NCBI GenBank assembly: GCA_016840405.1
Contig: JAEOSK010000009.1
Span: 26,808-90,807, forward strand
Source of the DNA: Candidatus Hermodarchaeum yapensis
GTDB lineage: Archaea > Asgardarchaeota > Hermodarchaeia > Hermodarchaeales > Hermodarchaeaceae
Length of the DNA stretch: 64,000 nt
Direction of reading: 5' to 3'
Shown here: positions 53,832-63,462 of the stretch, piece by piece
How positions within the stretch are numbered: the stretch's first letter is position 1
Layout of the letters: every line of letters begins with the position of its first letter
The notes under the pieces: model-generated
The model's database searches: none
Seen by the model: the letters and a program-made list of their open reading frames with translations, nothing else
Told to the model about the DNA's origin: nothing
Translations under genes and position numbers: made by a program

Positions 53832-54775
53832 ATGAACAAAGCCATCCCAACAATTAACACCAAAGAAACAATGAAAATCAAGAAAAGTGTGGTGTCCTGG
53901 ACAAAGGATGCAGACAACCAGTTGAATATATTCAGCCACAAAATGGAATTATCCCGAGACTGGAACCAACTCTGGTTAGTACCGATACATGACGTATCAG
54001 AAAACATTGTATTTGAAGTACACAAGACTACTCGAGAGCTGTTAACCCAAAAAGCCGCTAACCAGCCAGGTTGACTATGAATGGCTTCTTCATTAATATT
54101 AACGGCTTGTGAGGTTTCAGCACCTGTTGAAATGATTAAACCTGAGGTCTGTTCTGTCAGTGAACCACCTGCCACCATCACCGAATTGATATTCACACCG
54201 ATGGTTGCACGAAGCGGGTCTAAAGTAATGAATGACTGATTAACTTGAATATTATATGGTAAAAGTAGTGAATTATTTAGATCGTATATTGCATCGCCTT
54301 GTATGTCATCGCCTTCGATAACTGTAGAAAATTGAATAAGTGGTTCAGAAATTCCTTGAAGAATCTCATTTAGTACCACAGGATTTCCAATACGCCTATT
54401 TGCAATCTGAAAATCACATAATAGGAATAAAGAACCTCCTCTGTTCACAAAATTGCTAATGACCTCTAGTTCTGCGGTGGTGTACTCTTTTCCTGGATTT
54501 GAAATAACGAGAATATGTGAACGTGTTAGATTCTCTGCAGATAATTCACCCTCAGTTAGAATCCGTACGAAATATTCAGGCCGATTACTAAGAACATCAA
54601 CAGCTTCTGTGAAATTCTGGTTCGCTGGGCTGAATAGTTGATCATGGCCAAAATCAAAAACAATTGTAATTTGACCTTCTTCACTTTGCGAGGCTACACT
54701 TCTCTTTGGGAATACAAGTACCAAAAGGAAAATCATTAGTCCGACAATGATTTTTTGGCGAGACGTAAGAACCAT
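53798..54775 (-). CDS. Type I membrane protein with GIFT-like domain, OST48-like candidate
   Basis: 325 residues: N-terminal signal-anchor (IIVGLMIFLLVLVF, residues ~9-22), an exported alpha/beta domain (ITIVFDFGHDQLFSP, SHILVISNPGKEYTTAELEVISNFVNRGGSLFLLCDF) and a single C-terminal helix (TTLFLIFIVSLVLIVGMALFIYSFW) followed by a short basic tail (LKKRGG). The order 'Rossmann-like GATase/GIFT fold, then one C-terminal TM' is that of eukaryotic OST48/DDOST, and also of GldG- and IFT52-type proteins. The glycosylation neighbours favour an OST48-like reading, but the similarity is structural by eye only. Confidence 0.55.
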   Translation of the reverse strand: MVLTSRQKIIVGLMIFLLVLVFPKRSVASQSEEGQITIVFDFGHDQLFSPANQNFTEAVDVLSNRPEYFVRILTEGELSAENLTRSHILVISNPGKEYTTAELEVISNFVNRGGSLFLLCDFQIANRRIGNPVVLNEILQGISEPLIQFSTVIEGDDIQGDAIYDLNNSLLLPYNIQVNQSFITLDPLRATIGVNINSVMVAGGSLTEQTSGLIISTGAETSQAVNINEEAIHSQPGWLAAFWVNSSRVVLCTSNTMFSDTSCIGTNQSWFQSRDNSILWLNIFNWLSASFVQDTTLFLIFIVSLVLIVGMALFIYSFWLKKRGG

Positions 54776-54944
54776 CTAACGGATTCACCTGCATGTGATA
54801 GGCTGATTTGACAAGTATTAAACTTTAAAGCCTTTTCCCAATCGGAGGAAGTTCACCTGTTCTCGTTCTTGGTGAGTCAAAAGAGTGAGATGTAGCTGGT
54901 TATGCCCAAACGCATAAGAGTCACCGTCATATCCGAATAAGGTA

Positions 54945-55646
54945 ATGGCAATTCCTATTGTCACCACCGAAGTTCAGCGTAAAATTTTCCATTCACTAAT
55001 GATTTTAGTTGCTTTAGTAAATTGGATTGGAATTCAATTCTTTGGACTTTTGTATGGTTCGCTTTTGTCCATCGGGTTTACAGGAATTTCACTAGTCTTC
55101 TTCATAGGCTTTGATTTCACACGAGTCCGAGTGTATGGTTATTTTCCCTTCAGACGTATTACTGACCGTGTGATGCGACCAAGAGAACGGACCAGATTCG
55201 GTGCCAGTGTTTACTTTGCAGTCGGTTCTCTACTAATCTTTATTACGCTCTACCTTCTTGGCCACATCCTGCTAAATTGGTTTCATTTTTCCGCTATATG
55301 GATGCTTTCAGGGTGGCTATCCGTTACCGCAGTTATGGTAGCTGCAATTGGTGATGGGGCTGCTGCCATTATTGGAATGAGGTTCGGACGCCGTCGAATT
55401 AAAGGTAACCGTACTCTTGAAGGTGCAATTGGTGGGTTTTTCTTTGGTTTCCTAGCATTTCTCCCTCTTTGGTATTTCATTGGTGTTCCATTGATTTTTG
55501 GAATTATCGCGGCAACCATTTTACTAATCGTTGATTTTGTTGCCTCTCCAATTGATGACAATTTACTAAATCCCATAGCAATTGGAATAACTTTAGCACT
55601 CTTTGAAATAATATTTGTAATCCTCTTTTTCACGGGGTTGGGGTAA
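54945..55646 (+). CDS. Dolichol kinase/DGK1-SEC59-like CTP-dependent kinase
   Basis: 233-residue polytopic membrane protein (about 6-7 helices). The C-terminal motif AAIGDGAAAIIGMRFGRRRIKGNRTLEGAIGGFFFG matches the GDxxAA...G.FG...I.G..T.EG pattern of the dolichol/diacylglycerol kinase (SEC59/DGK1/VTE5) family. It would phosphorylate dolichol-type polyprenols. It lies directly before DP2: its stop abuts the ATG of the next gene, so the two share a transcript although they are unrelated in function. Confidence 0.82.
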   Translation: MAIPIVTTEVQRKIFHSLMILVALVNWIGIQFFGLLYGSLLSIGFTGISLVFFIGFDFTRVRVYGYFPFRRITDRVMRPRERTRFGASVYFAVGSLLIFITLYLLGHILLNWFHFSAIWMLSGWLSVTAVMVAAIGDGAAAIIGMRFGRRRIKGNRTLEGAIGGFFFGFLAFLPLWYFIGVPLIFGIIAATILLIVDFVASPIDDNLLNPIAIGITLALFEIIFVILFFTGLG

Positions 55647-58600
55647 ATGGAATTTCAGGAATCCTACAAAACATCCCTCAAAGAAGAAGTTCAACGGCTC
55701 GCGCAGGTAGCCAATGAAGCACGAAGTAAAGGTTTGGACCCAACCCGTGAGGTAGAAATGCGTCCAGCTGATGACGTGGCAGGACGTGTGGAAGGCTTAG
55801 TAGGACCGGTTGGTGTGGCTGAACGGATACGATATCTAAGCGACACCGAACCCTCTCATAGCATTGCTTTTACTGTAGCCCGTGAAATTATCCAAGGCGC
55901 TCAAACTAATGGGTGGGATCTTGAAAACGCGGCTGAGCAAGCAATTCGCACAGCATTAGCAATTATTACAGAAGGAATTACCGCTGGACCGATTGAAGGT
56001 ATAGCCTCAGTGAAAATAAAAACAAATATCGATGGCAGTAGATACCTAGCCGTCTATTTTGCTGGACCCATCAGGGCGGCCGGGGGCACAGAAGGCGCCC
56101 AAATACTCCTCGTTGCAGATTCAGTGAGACAACAGCTCGATTTAGATCGCTATAAACCCTCCACTGAAAATGTTGAAAGATATGTTGAAGAAGTCGATTT
56201 GTATAATCGCATATCCCACCTGCAATTTCCTTCTAAACCCGAAGAAGTAAGACTTGTGGCAAAAAACCTCCCCGTTGAAGTTACAGGTGAACCTACGGCT
56301 GAAGCAGAGGTAACTGGATACCGTGATTTACCCGGTGTTGAAACAAATCGGCTGCGAGGAGGCGCGATTCTCGTCCTAAATGATAGCGTCTTAGGCAAAG
56401 CACATAAATTGGTCAACCTTGTCGAGTCGCTCTCGCTCCCAGGATGGGGCTGGTTAGAAAACCTAGCCCCTAGCGAATCAGATGAAAACATGATCGAAAA
56501 ACGCATCCAACCCAACGAGAAATATCTTGAAGATATTATTGCAGGACGACCTGTGTTATCATATCCGTCAAGAAAGGGAGGGTTTCGTGTTAGATACGGG
56601 CGGTCGCGAAACACTGGTCTATCAGCACTTGGTGTTCATCCTGCAACAATGGTGATACTTGATAATTTCATTGCCTGCGGAACTCAACTAATTATTGAAC
56701 GACCGGGAAAGGGTTGCGTGGCGATGCCTGTCGACACCATCCACGGACCAATAGTTAAATTGTACAATGGAAGCATTGTCCGCGTTGATACTGTTGAAGA
56801 AGCAAAGCGAATCCACGATGCCATAGCAAAAATATTATTTCTAGGCGACCTACTGATCGGCTTTGGGGAATTTCGTGAGAATAATCATCTAATTGTTCCA
56901 GCCGGCTATTGTCCTGAATGGTGGGCTCAAGAGGCACTAGGAGGGTTTATAGTTGCTTCGAGTGCCCAACTTGAAAAACTTTTGAAAACTATTGATAAAA
57001 CCAGTTTTTCACGAGTGCTCTATGATCCGCTACAGAGTTATCCAGATCCTTGGCAAGCTCTCGCAATCTCATCTCATCTCGCCGTTCCTTTGCATCCAAG
57101 ATACGTCTATTTCTGGGAAGAGCTTTCATTCGAACAATTACAAGTCTTACAAAAATGGGTCCAACATCTTACTCCTGAAAATGATGAGTCTCGAGTTACT
57201 AGCCTTTACGGCTCCTTAGATACAGAAATTGAAGAAATTCTCGACTCTCTTTGTATACCCTGCCAGATATCTAATAATTCCGTTCGATTTGATGAAGCGG
57301 CTCCAATACTCTACGAGCTTTTTTTGAGCGAAAATCAATGTAAGTTTTCCTCTGAAATTGAAAATGCAACAGATGCATTAAGTTACATTCAAGCCAATTG
57401 GGTAATTCCGCTCCGCTCTAAAGGGACATTCTATATTGGAGCCCGAATTGGGCGTCCTGAAAAAGCCAAACGCCGAGAAATGTCACCTCCTCCAAACGGG
57501 ATATTTCCTGTAGGTGATGCCGGTGGCCCTATGAGGGATTTACGGAAAGCCGAGAAAAAGAACCTTGTAAAAGTTGAAGTAAATTATCGCCAGTGCCCAA
57601 GATGTGGAGATAAGACCTTTCTCCGAATCTGTCAGGACTGCGGAATCGAAACAGAGCAAATGCATTGGTGTTCAAGTTGCAATCAGGATGTTAACACAGA
57701 ATCTTGCCCAACGTGCCAAAACTTAACGACTTCATACAGACCGATTGAACTCTCAATAAAAGAACAACTAAGTCGCGCACGAAAACAATTTGGTGGAAGA
57801 CTTCCAGAGCGAATAAAAGGCGTAAAGGGGTTAATGAGCAAAAACAAAGTCCCTGAACTTCTTGAAAAAGCAATCCTCCGAGCCCGTTACGATCTCTTCG
57901 TCTACAAAGACGGCACAATCCGATTTGATATGACTGATGCCCCCCTCACACACTTCAAACCCTGCGAAATCAGTGTTTCACCCGACATCCTCCAAAAACT
58001 CGGATACCACTTCGATCAAAACGGCACCCCTCTCACATCAGAAAACCAAATCCTTGAACTCAAAACCCAAGATATCATCATCACCTTCGACTGCGCCAAA
58101 TACCTCCACCGCATCTCCCAATTCATCGACGACCTCCTCGTCAACGTCTACAACCTCAAACCCTACTACAACCTCCAATCACCCAACGACCTCGTCGGAC
58201 ACCTCGCCGTCGGACTCGCCCCGCACACATCCGCCGGTATCATCGGACGCATCATCGGATTCACCCCCCTCCGCGTCTGCTACGCCCACCCCTTCTGGCA
58301 CGCCGCAAAAAGACGCAACTGCCTCCAAGCGGACGAAGAGATTCTTATCTGGGATACTCATGAGGAAAAACTCCTCAAACTCCCCCTTGGTCACATCGTT
58401 GAAGAACTCCTTGAAAAGGGAACACCAAACGAGATTGTCGACGACTTCGGTACACTTGCTATCGATAACCCCTACCATCATTGGCGTACAATCAGCTTAG
58501 ACCCCACAACCCGACAACCCATATATCAACCCATCAAACACTGGATCAAAGGTTCCAGCCACCACTGGCTCAAAGTCACCACCCGCTCCGGACGCACCAT

Positions 58601-60743
58601 CACCATGACCCCCGATCACAATGCTATGGTCTGGAATCCACACACAGAAACCATCGAACGTATCAAAGCCCACCAACTCAACCTCGGTGACCAGATTCCC
58701 ATCCTATCTTCAATCGCCGTTCCTGAGAAAAATCCACCCAACGCAATCAACGTTCTTCAAGAACTAGCCCAGGGTCTACCAGCCACAGAAAAATTCCAAA
58801 CCTTCAAACACCAAACTCGACTAAGAAATGCCGATCAATGGATGCGAACTAAACTCCAACGATTTGCCTACTCTAAAACTAACCATCCAAAGCACACACC
58901 AAAAGATACACTCGGTCCTCGAAAAATCAACAAAGTGCTCCAAGACTACTTTGCCTCTAAAATCCCCCGCAGACGCCAAACACGTCTTTTTACTCAAGCC
59001 TGGTACACCTCCATCCCACTCACCCACCTTGAAATTCTCGAACGCGAAGGCGTCTTCCAATGGCACGAAATACCCCCCACTGCCCGACTCGGCATTGCCC
59101 GCGACGAACACACCATCGCCCCCTACATAACCTTCAACTCAAATTTTGTCCGCCTCCTCGGCTACTACATCTCCGAAGGATACATCCGCGAAAAACCCAC
59201 CTGCTACCAAACCAACTTCAGTCTCCCCCACCCCGCCCTTCGAACACACCTACGACACCTCATCCAAACCGTCCTCGGAACAGATCCCTACTACATCCAA
59301 GACAACGACCAACTCATCCACACCGGACGCATCCACGCCTACCTCTTCGCATACGCATGGAAAATGGGGACTAACGCTTATACTAAGAGGCTTCCTGATT
59401 TTATTTACTCATTAAATGAGAAGTTAAGGTTAGAGTTCCTATCTGCTTATATTGATGGTGATGGAAGCATACCTGCAACGGATAGCTGTATTTTGTTCTA
59501 TTCGGTATCGCAAAAATTGCTTGAAGATGTTGGGCTTCTACTTAGCACGTTAGGTGTATTTTATAGATACCGAAAAGATCTACCTCCGGGTCGTTATGGG
59601 CCTCGTGTTCTAGCCAGGTATAAGGAGCTAGGTAAAACACCGAAAAAGCAGGTTGTACGCCGAATTTCAGTAAGGGGTCCTGACCTTCTGATTCTTGAAA
59701 GATTAACTTTGATGCATCCCTTTAGACAGAAAAATGCTCAAAGAATTTTAGCTAAAGGCGTTCCGGTCGATCGTGTAATAAGAACTTCTGATGGAACGCG
59801 GCACACATTAGGAGGAATATCAAAAACTGTATTTGATGTTGTGGGGGAGATTCAGTTACTAAACAAGGAAATGCCCTCTTATTGCTTAAGCGTTACTCCA
59901 GAAAATACTAATAATCTTCTTTATAAGAATATACATACGTCTATTTGTATAACTGGGAATTGCGACGGCGATGAAGATAGTGTGTTGCTTGCGTTGGATC
60001 CGATGATTAATTTTTCTCGTGAGTATCTTCCGACGACTCGGGGTGGGACGATGGATACGCCGTTAGTGTTGAGTGTGACGATTTCACCGAAGGAAATTGA
60101 TGATGAGGCGCATAACATTGATGGGAGTGGGATTTATCCGCTGGAATTTTATGAACGAGCGTTGCATTTTGTTGACCCCAAAGATGTTGAGGACATTCTG
60201 GATTTGGTAGCCCATCGTGTTGTCGACCACCGGATTGAACCTATCGCCGAATCGTATGGGTTGCATTACTCGCATCCAACCTGTGACGTAAATTATGGAC
60301 CCCGAGAGACTACCTATTCCAAATTGAATACAATGCAAGAAAAGGTGGAAAGACAGCTAGCACTAGGGCAACGTATTGCTGCGGTTGATGCTCAAGATAT
60401 GGCTCGGCGGCTTTTGGACTCTCATTTCCTTCCAGATATTTATGGAAACTTGCGAGCTTTCTCGACACAGAAATTAAGATGCACAGGATGTAACGAGAAA
60501 TATCGCCGTGCACCATTATCCGGTAGCTGTTCAAAATGCGAAGGAAAACTGGTGTTAACAGTTACAAAAGCTGGGATTACCAAATATATTGATTTAGCAA
60601 CCAAAATTATCAAAGACAATAATTTACCACGTTATTACCAACAGCGAATTGATATCGCAAAAAGAATGATTAACTCACTATTTCCTCCTGATGAAGATAT
60701 TCACCAAACGACTTTGAAGGGGTTCACCCCTTCAAACCCATAA
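55647..60743 (+). CDS. polC: DNA polymerase D large subunit DP2, intein-containing
   Basis: 1698 residues; 1151 after removal of the intein. Catalytic subunit of archaeal PolD. LGVHPATMVILDNF, VRAAGGTEGAQ-type IRAAGGTEGAQILLV, zinc cluster CPRCGDKTFLRICQDCG...CSSCNQD...CPTCQN, and the catalytic NCDGDEDSVLLALD (acidic residues of the double-psi barrel) are visible. The C-terminal zinc ribbon CTGCNEKY...CSKCEGK and a PIP-like QTTLKGF at the end fit PCNA binding. Starts immediately after the preceding stop. Confidence 0.97.
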   Translation: MEFQESYKTSLKEEVQRLAQVANEARSKGLDPTREVEMRPADDVAGRVEGLVGPVGVAERIRYLSDTEPSHSIAFTVAREIIQGAQTNGWDLENAAEQAIRTALAIITEGITAGPIEGIASVKIKTNIDGSRYLAVYFAGPIRAAGGTEGAQILLVADSVRQQLDLDRYKPSTENVERYVEEVDLYNRISHLQFPSKPEEVRLVAKNLPVEVTGEPTAEAEVTGYRDLPGVETNRLRGGAILVLNDSVLGKAHKLVNLVESLSLPGWGWLENLAPSESDENMIEKRIQPNEKYLEDIIAGRPVLSYPSRKGGFRVRYGRSRNTGLSALGVHPATMVILDNFIACGTQLIIERPGKGCVAMPVDTIHGPIVKLYNGSIVRVDTVEEAKRIHDAIAKILFLGDLLIGFGEFRENNHLIVPAGYCPEWWAQEALGGFIVASSAQLEKLLKTIDKTSFSRVLYDPLQSYPDPWQALAISSHLAVPLHPRYVYFWEELSFEQLQVLQKWVQHLTPENDESRVTSLYGSLDTEIEEILDSLCIPCQISNNSVRFDEAAPILYELFLSENQCKFSSEIENATDALSYIQANWVIPLRSKGTFYIGARIGRPEKAKRREMSPPPNGIFPVGDAGGPMRDLRKAEKKNLVKVEVNYRQCPRCGDKTFLRICQDCGIETEQMHWCSSCNQDVNTESCPTCQNLTTSYRPIELSIKEQLSRARKQFGGRLPERIKGVKGLMSKNKVPELLEKAILRARYDLFVYKDGTIRFDMTDAPLTHFKPCEISVSPDILQKLGYHFDQNGTPLTSENQILELKTQDIIITFDCAKYLHRISQFIDDLLVNVYNLKPYYNLQSPNDLVGHLAVGLAPHTSAGIIGRIIGFTPLRVCYAHPFWHAAKRRNCLQADEEILIWDTHEEKLLKLPLGHIVEELLEKGTPNEIVDDFGTLAIDNPYHHWRTISLDPTTRQPIYQPIKHWIKGSSHHWLKVTTRSGRTITMTPDHNAMVWNPHTETIERIKAHQLNLGDQIPILSSIAVPEKNPPNAINVLQELAQGLPATEKFQTFKHQTRLRNADQWMRTKLQRFAYSKTNHPKHTPKDTLGPRKINKVLQDYFASKIPRRRQTRLFTQAWYTSIPLTHLEILEREGVFQWHEIPPTARLGIARDEHTIAPYITFNSNFVRLLGYYISEGYIREKPTCYQTNFSLPHPALRTHLRHLIQTVLGTDPYYIQDNDQLIHTGRIHAYLFAYAWKMGTNAYTKRLPDFIYSLNEKLRLEFLSAYIDGDGSIPATDSCILFYSVSQKLLEDVGLLLSTLGVFYRYRKDLPPGRYGPRVLARYKELGKTPKKQVVRRISVRGPDLLILERLTLMHPFRQKNAQRILAKGVPVDRVIRTSDGTRHTLGGISKTVFDVVGEIQLLNKEMPSYCLSVTPENTNNLLYKNIHTSICITGNCDGDEDSVLLALDPMINFSREYLPTTRGGTMDTPLVLSVTISPKEIDDEAHNIDGSGIYPLEFYERALHFVDPKDVEDILDLVAHRVVDHRIEPIAESYGLHYSHPTCDVNYGPRETTYSKLNTMQEKVERQLALGQRIAAVDAQDMARRLLDSHFLPDIYGNLRAFSTQKLRCTGCNEKYRRAPLSGSCSKCEGKLVLTVTKAGITKYIDLATKIIKDNNLPRYYQQRIDIAKRMINSLFPPDEDIHQTTLKGFTPSNP
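58320..59960 (+). mobile_element. Intein in DP2 catalytic motif, LAGLIDADG-containing
   Basis: 547 codons between RRN and CDGDED (known PolD-II intein site). Begins CLQADEEILIWD, block B GRTITMTPDHNAMVW, ends SICITGN, +1 Cys. LAGLIDADG-1 LLGYYISEGYI and -2 FLSAYIDGDGSI look intact. Base composition changes sharply within the intein near 59368. Confidence 0.96.
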
Positions 60744-60753
60744 TTTAGATACC

Positions 60754-61602
60754 TTATTTTTCTGCGAGTAATAGAATGCGCAGAAGGTCTTTATCACGAA
60801 TCATGCCGCCCAGCTCTCCTTCAGCGCTAGTGATTGGAAGCTGATCAATATCATGACGCCGCATACTTTTGGTGGTTTCACCAATTGTGGAATGTTCGTA
60901 TGTCGTGATGATTCTCCCAACCATTACATCTGAAACTGGTTTATCTGGAAGCTGTAATTCATTCGTAGTAATGTATAGTACCGTTGTTGCATCCCAAGAC
61001 CAATCCGTTCCCTCACTAGCCGCAGAAACAGATGTTGACCGACGTTCTTGAACGATTTCACTGAGATTCATTATATCGCTAACTGAAATTATACCGACCA
61101 AATCACCTTTTTCCGAAATAACTGGTAGGACATCAGTCGATGCCAATCTCATTATTGTATACGCCGCTTTGAGAGGTGTTTTTTCCCAAATGGCTGTGGT
61201 TTTTCGTTCTACGAAGGGAGTGATTAGTTCATCAGCGTATTGCACACTGACAACCTTACGTATTATTTGGTGTACCGTTATCATGCCCTTCAGTCGGCGT
61301 TTCGAATCAACTACGGGTAATCGTCGAATTCCTTTTTCAAGAAGAATTCGCACTGCGTCTTCAATTTCGTTACTTTGTGCAATAACAGGGGGATTTCTAT
61401 CCATTAAAAGTGCTAATTGGCCTTCGTCAGGTTTTCGCATTAAGTCAAGGCGTGATACCATTCCAGCCAATTCTTCGGTATCTTTTTTCACTAAAGGAAT
61501 GGCGGTTTTTCCATGCTCGGACATGATTTGGAGTACGGTGTCACGGTTGCCGGGAACTGAAGCCCTAGCAAATTCCGTCTTCATTACCTCTTTGACTTTC
61601 AT
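60754..61602 (-). CDS. CBS-domain protein (four CBS motifs)
   Basis: 282 residues, four CBS repeats: EVMKTEFARASVPGN...IPLVKKDTEELAGMVSRLDLM, DRNPPVIAQSNEIEDAVRILLEKGIRRLPVVDSKRRLKGMITVHQI, TPLKAAYTIMRLASTDVLPVISEKGDLVGIISVSDI, and DVMVGRIITTYEHSTIGETTKSMRRHDIDQLPITSAEGELGGMIRDKDLL. No catalytic domain. It should bind adenine nucleotides and regulate something; the partner is unknown. Convergent with DP2. Confidence 0.9.
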   Translation of the reverse strand: MKVKEVMKTEFARASVPGNRDTVLQIMSEHGKTAIPLVKKDTEELAGMVSRLDLMRKPDEGQLALLMDRNPPVIAQSNEIEDAVRILLEKGIRRLPVVDSKRRLKGMITVHQIIRKVVSVQYADELITPFVERKTTAIWEKTPLKAAYTIMRLASTDVLPVISEKGDLVGIISVSDIMNLSEIVQERRSTSVSAASEGTDWSWDATTVLYITTNELQLPDKPVSDVMVGRIITTYEHSTIGETTKSMRRHDIDQLPITSAEGELGGMIRDKDLLRILLLAEK

Positions 61603-61711
61603 AGTAAACGCCTCCCAAGGAGTTACAATCTCAACTGTAAAAAGGGCTTTGAAATCGAAAATCCTGCATTAACTGGGCAAGGACTGTTAAAAAGGGTTGC
61701 TCATCAGGTGT

Positions 61712-63049
61712 TTAACGTAATTTAACGTAATCATAGGCATCGCGTGCTGTGTCAAATGCATAATGAACTTTTTGAAACTTCTTACGAAACTGGGCTACTT
61801 CCTTTGCCACTAGTTTTGGTGATTTTTGGTCGAATACAATTTTACGCATGAATTCAGCTATTTGAGACATTTCTTCCTCTTTCATACCGAGCCGTGTAAC
61901 CTCACTGGTACCCAATCGAATGCCTCCCGGACGAATGTAATCCCGTCCAAAGCGTTTATCCCATGGGAGCAAGTTTCGGTTAATGATAATGTTCGCTTCC
62001 TCTAGTTTTTCTTCTACAGCCCTACCATTCTGAAGCGGACTATTTGCCACTTCAATAAGTAATACGTGAGATTTTGTGAATCCTTTATGTTCTGCAAGAA
62101 CTTTGAAGCCTTCTTCCATTAAGGCTGATCCTAGGGCTTGTGCATTCTTGATGATTTGTTTACTATACTCTTTGCCAAAGGCAATCATTTCTGCCATTGC
62201 AACAGCTTTTGCTGCAACATGGTGGAGATGGTGATTGCTATGAAGTGCGGGGAAGACTCCGCGTTTAATTCGGTCGGCAAACTCTTCATGGGCAACAATG
62301 CAGCCCCCTTGGGGGCCTGGAAGGGTTTTATGAGTACTGAAAGTGAGACTATTTGCTCCCTCACGAAGTGGATCTTGAAAAATATTGGCTGCTACCAAAC
62401 CTGCCACATGGGCTGCATCATGATTTACATACGATCCATATCCCTTAGCAACTTCTGCGATCTCAGTTATGGGGTGAGGAAAGGGAAATACTGACGCTCC
62501 AAACATGTAAAAGTCAATGTGCTTGCCTTTCTTTTTTAATCGTTCAATTTTCCGAATTGTAGCGTCAACGTCAATATTCAATTCGTATTCGTCATATTTG
62601 AAGTATTGAATCTTCAATCCCCTAACTCGACCGGCGGTACCCCATAAGCGATGGCGGGCAGATGAAATGTGACCACCAGTGGGTATTGATAAACACATCA
62701 TTCGGTCTCCTGGTTCAGTAAACGCGGTAAGAATACTTAGATTCGCTAAAACACCGCTAATTGGTCGCACATCGGCGAAATCAGCGCGGAACAAAGTCTT
62801 CGTTAGTTCGTTGCCCAAGATTTCAACTTCATCAATATATTTTGTTCCCGCATAAACCCGTTCACCTGGCCAACCTTCTGCATAGCGGTCACTGAAATCC
62901 ACCTGCATGGCTTCTCGAACAGCAGGGGAATGTACATTTTCTGATGCGATTAAATTGACAGTGTCTCGCATCCAGGAGTGGTGTTTTTCTAATAGACTAA
63001 AAATTTCATTATATGTTGATTGGGCTTCACTAGGTTTCATCTTTTCCAA
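61712..63049 (-). CDS. glyA: Serine hydroxymethyltransferase
   Basis: 445 residues. PLP enzyme interconverting serine and glycine with a C1-carrying pterin. LIASENVHSPAVREAM, DRYAEGWPGERVYAGTKYIDEVE, VNHDAAHVAGLVAA, and the PLP lysine motif TFSTHKTLPGPQGG are present. Together with GcvT and FolP in the window it fits C1 metabolism. Confidence 0.96.
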   Translation of the reverse strand: MEKMKPSEAQSTYNEIFSLLEKHHSWMRDTVNLIASENVHSPAVREAMQVDFSDRYAEGWPGERVYAGTKYIDEVEILGNELTKTLFRADFADVRPISGVLANLSILTAFTEPGDRMMCLSIPTGGHISSARHRLWGTAGRVRGLKIQYFKYDEYELNIDVDATIRKIERLKKKGKHIDFYMFGASVFPFPHPITEIAEVAKGYGSYVNHDAAHVAGLVAANIFQDPLREGANSLTFSTHKTLPGPQGGCIVAHEEFADRIKRGVFPALHSNHHLHHVAAKAVAMAEMIAFGKEYSKQIIKNAQALGSALMEEGFKVLAEHKGFTKSHVLLIEVANSPLQNGRAVEEKLEEANIIINRNLLPWDKRFGRDYIRPGGIRLGTSEVTRLGMKEEEMSQIAEFMRKIVFDQKSPKLVAKEVAQFRKKFQKVHYAFDTARDAYDYVKLR

Positions 63050-63157
63050 CTCATATTGGGGCTCATTAGGTTTTAGGAGGAAGTGACTGTTATTTCAAGA
63101 AACCTTAAAAACGGTTAGGATTTAAGGATTCCATACAAGCTAGAAGGCAGGGATTGT

Positions 63158-63358
63158 ATGCCCAAATCGAAACGAAAACGACAATCAGAGGGTCCAATGC
63201 CAGCGGCAGGAGCCGGGTTGATACGCTTCTTTGCTGACTCCAGTGAAGGCATCAAAGTAGGTCCCATTCTTGTTTTAACCATCTCAATATCGCTTATCAT
63301 CATCATTTTGATGGCGCATTTCGGCATCTTCACGCTACTCGGATTTAGACCTCTATAG
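63158..63358 (+). CDS. Sec61-beta/SecG translocon subunit
   Basis: 66 residues. PMPAAGAGLIRFFADSSEGIKVGPILVL followed by a transmembrane helix (SISLIIIILMAHFGIF) is the Sec61-beta pattern: cytosolic basic N-terminus and one C-terminal helix. It lies close to, but is not co-oriented with, glyA. Confidence 0.9.
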   Translation: MPKSKRKRQSEGPMPAAGAGLIRFFADSSEGIKVGPILVLTISISLIIIILMAHFGIFTLLGFRPL

Positions 63359-63462
63359 TCAAATTACTCCAGCTATCGAGAACTCTAGCAGAGTTAAAAT
63401 AGAAAATATGCATATTCCTGACGAAGGTAAATTTTACGCCTAATGACTCGTGGGATTTTCGA

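Noticed and set aside
58481..59415. Several overlapping proline/threonine-rich frames across the DP2 intein
   Set aside because: Frame-shifted readings of the C-rich polC region; they only reflect base composition.
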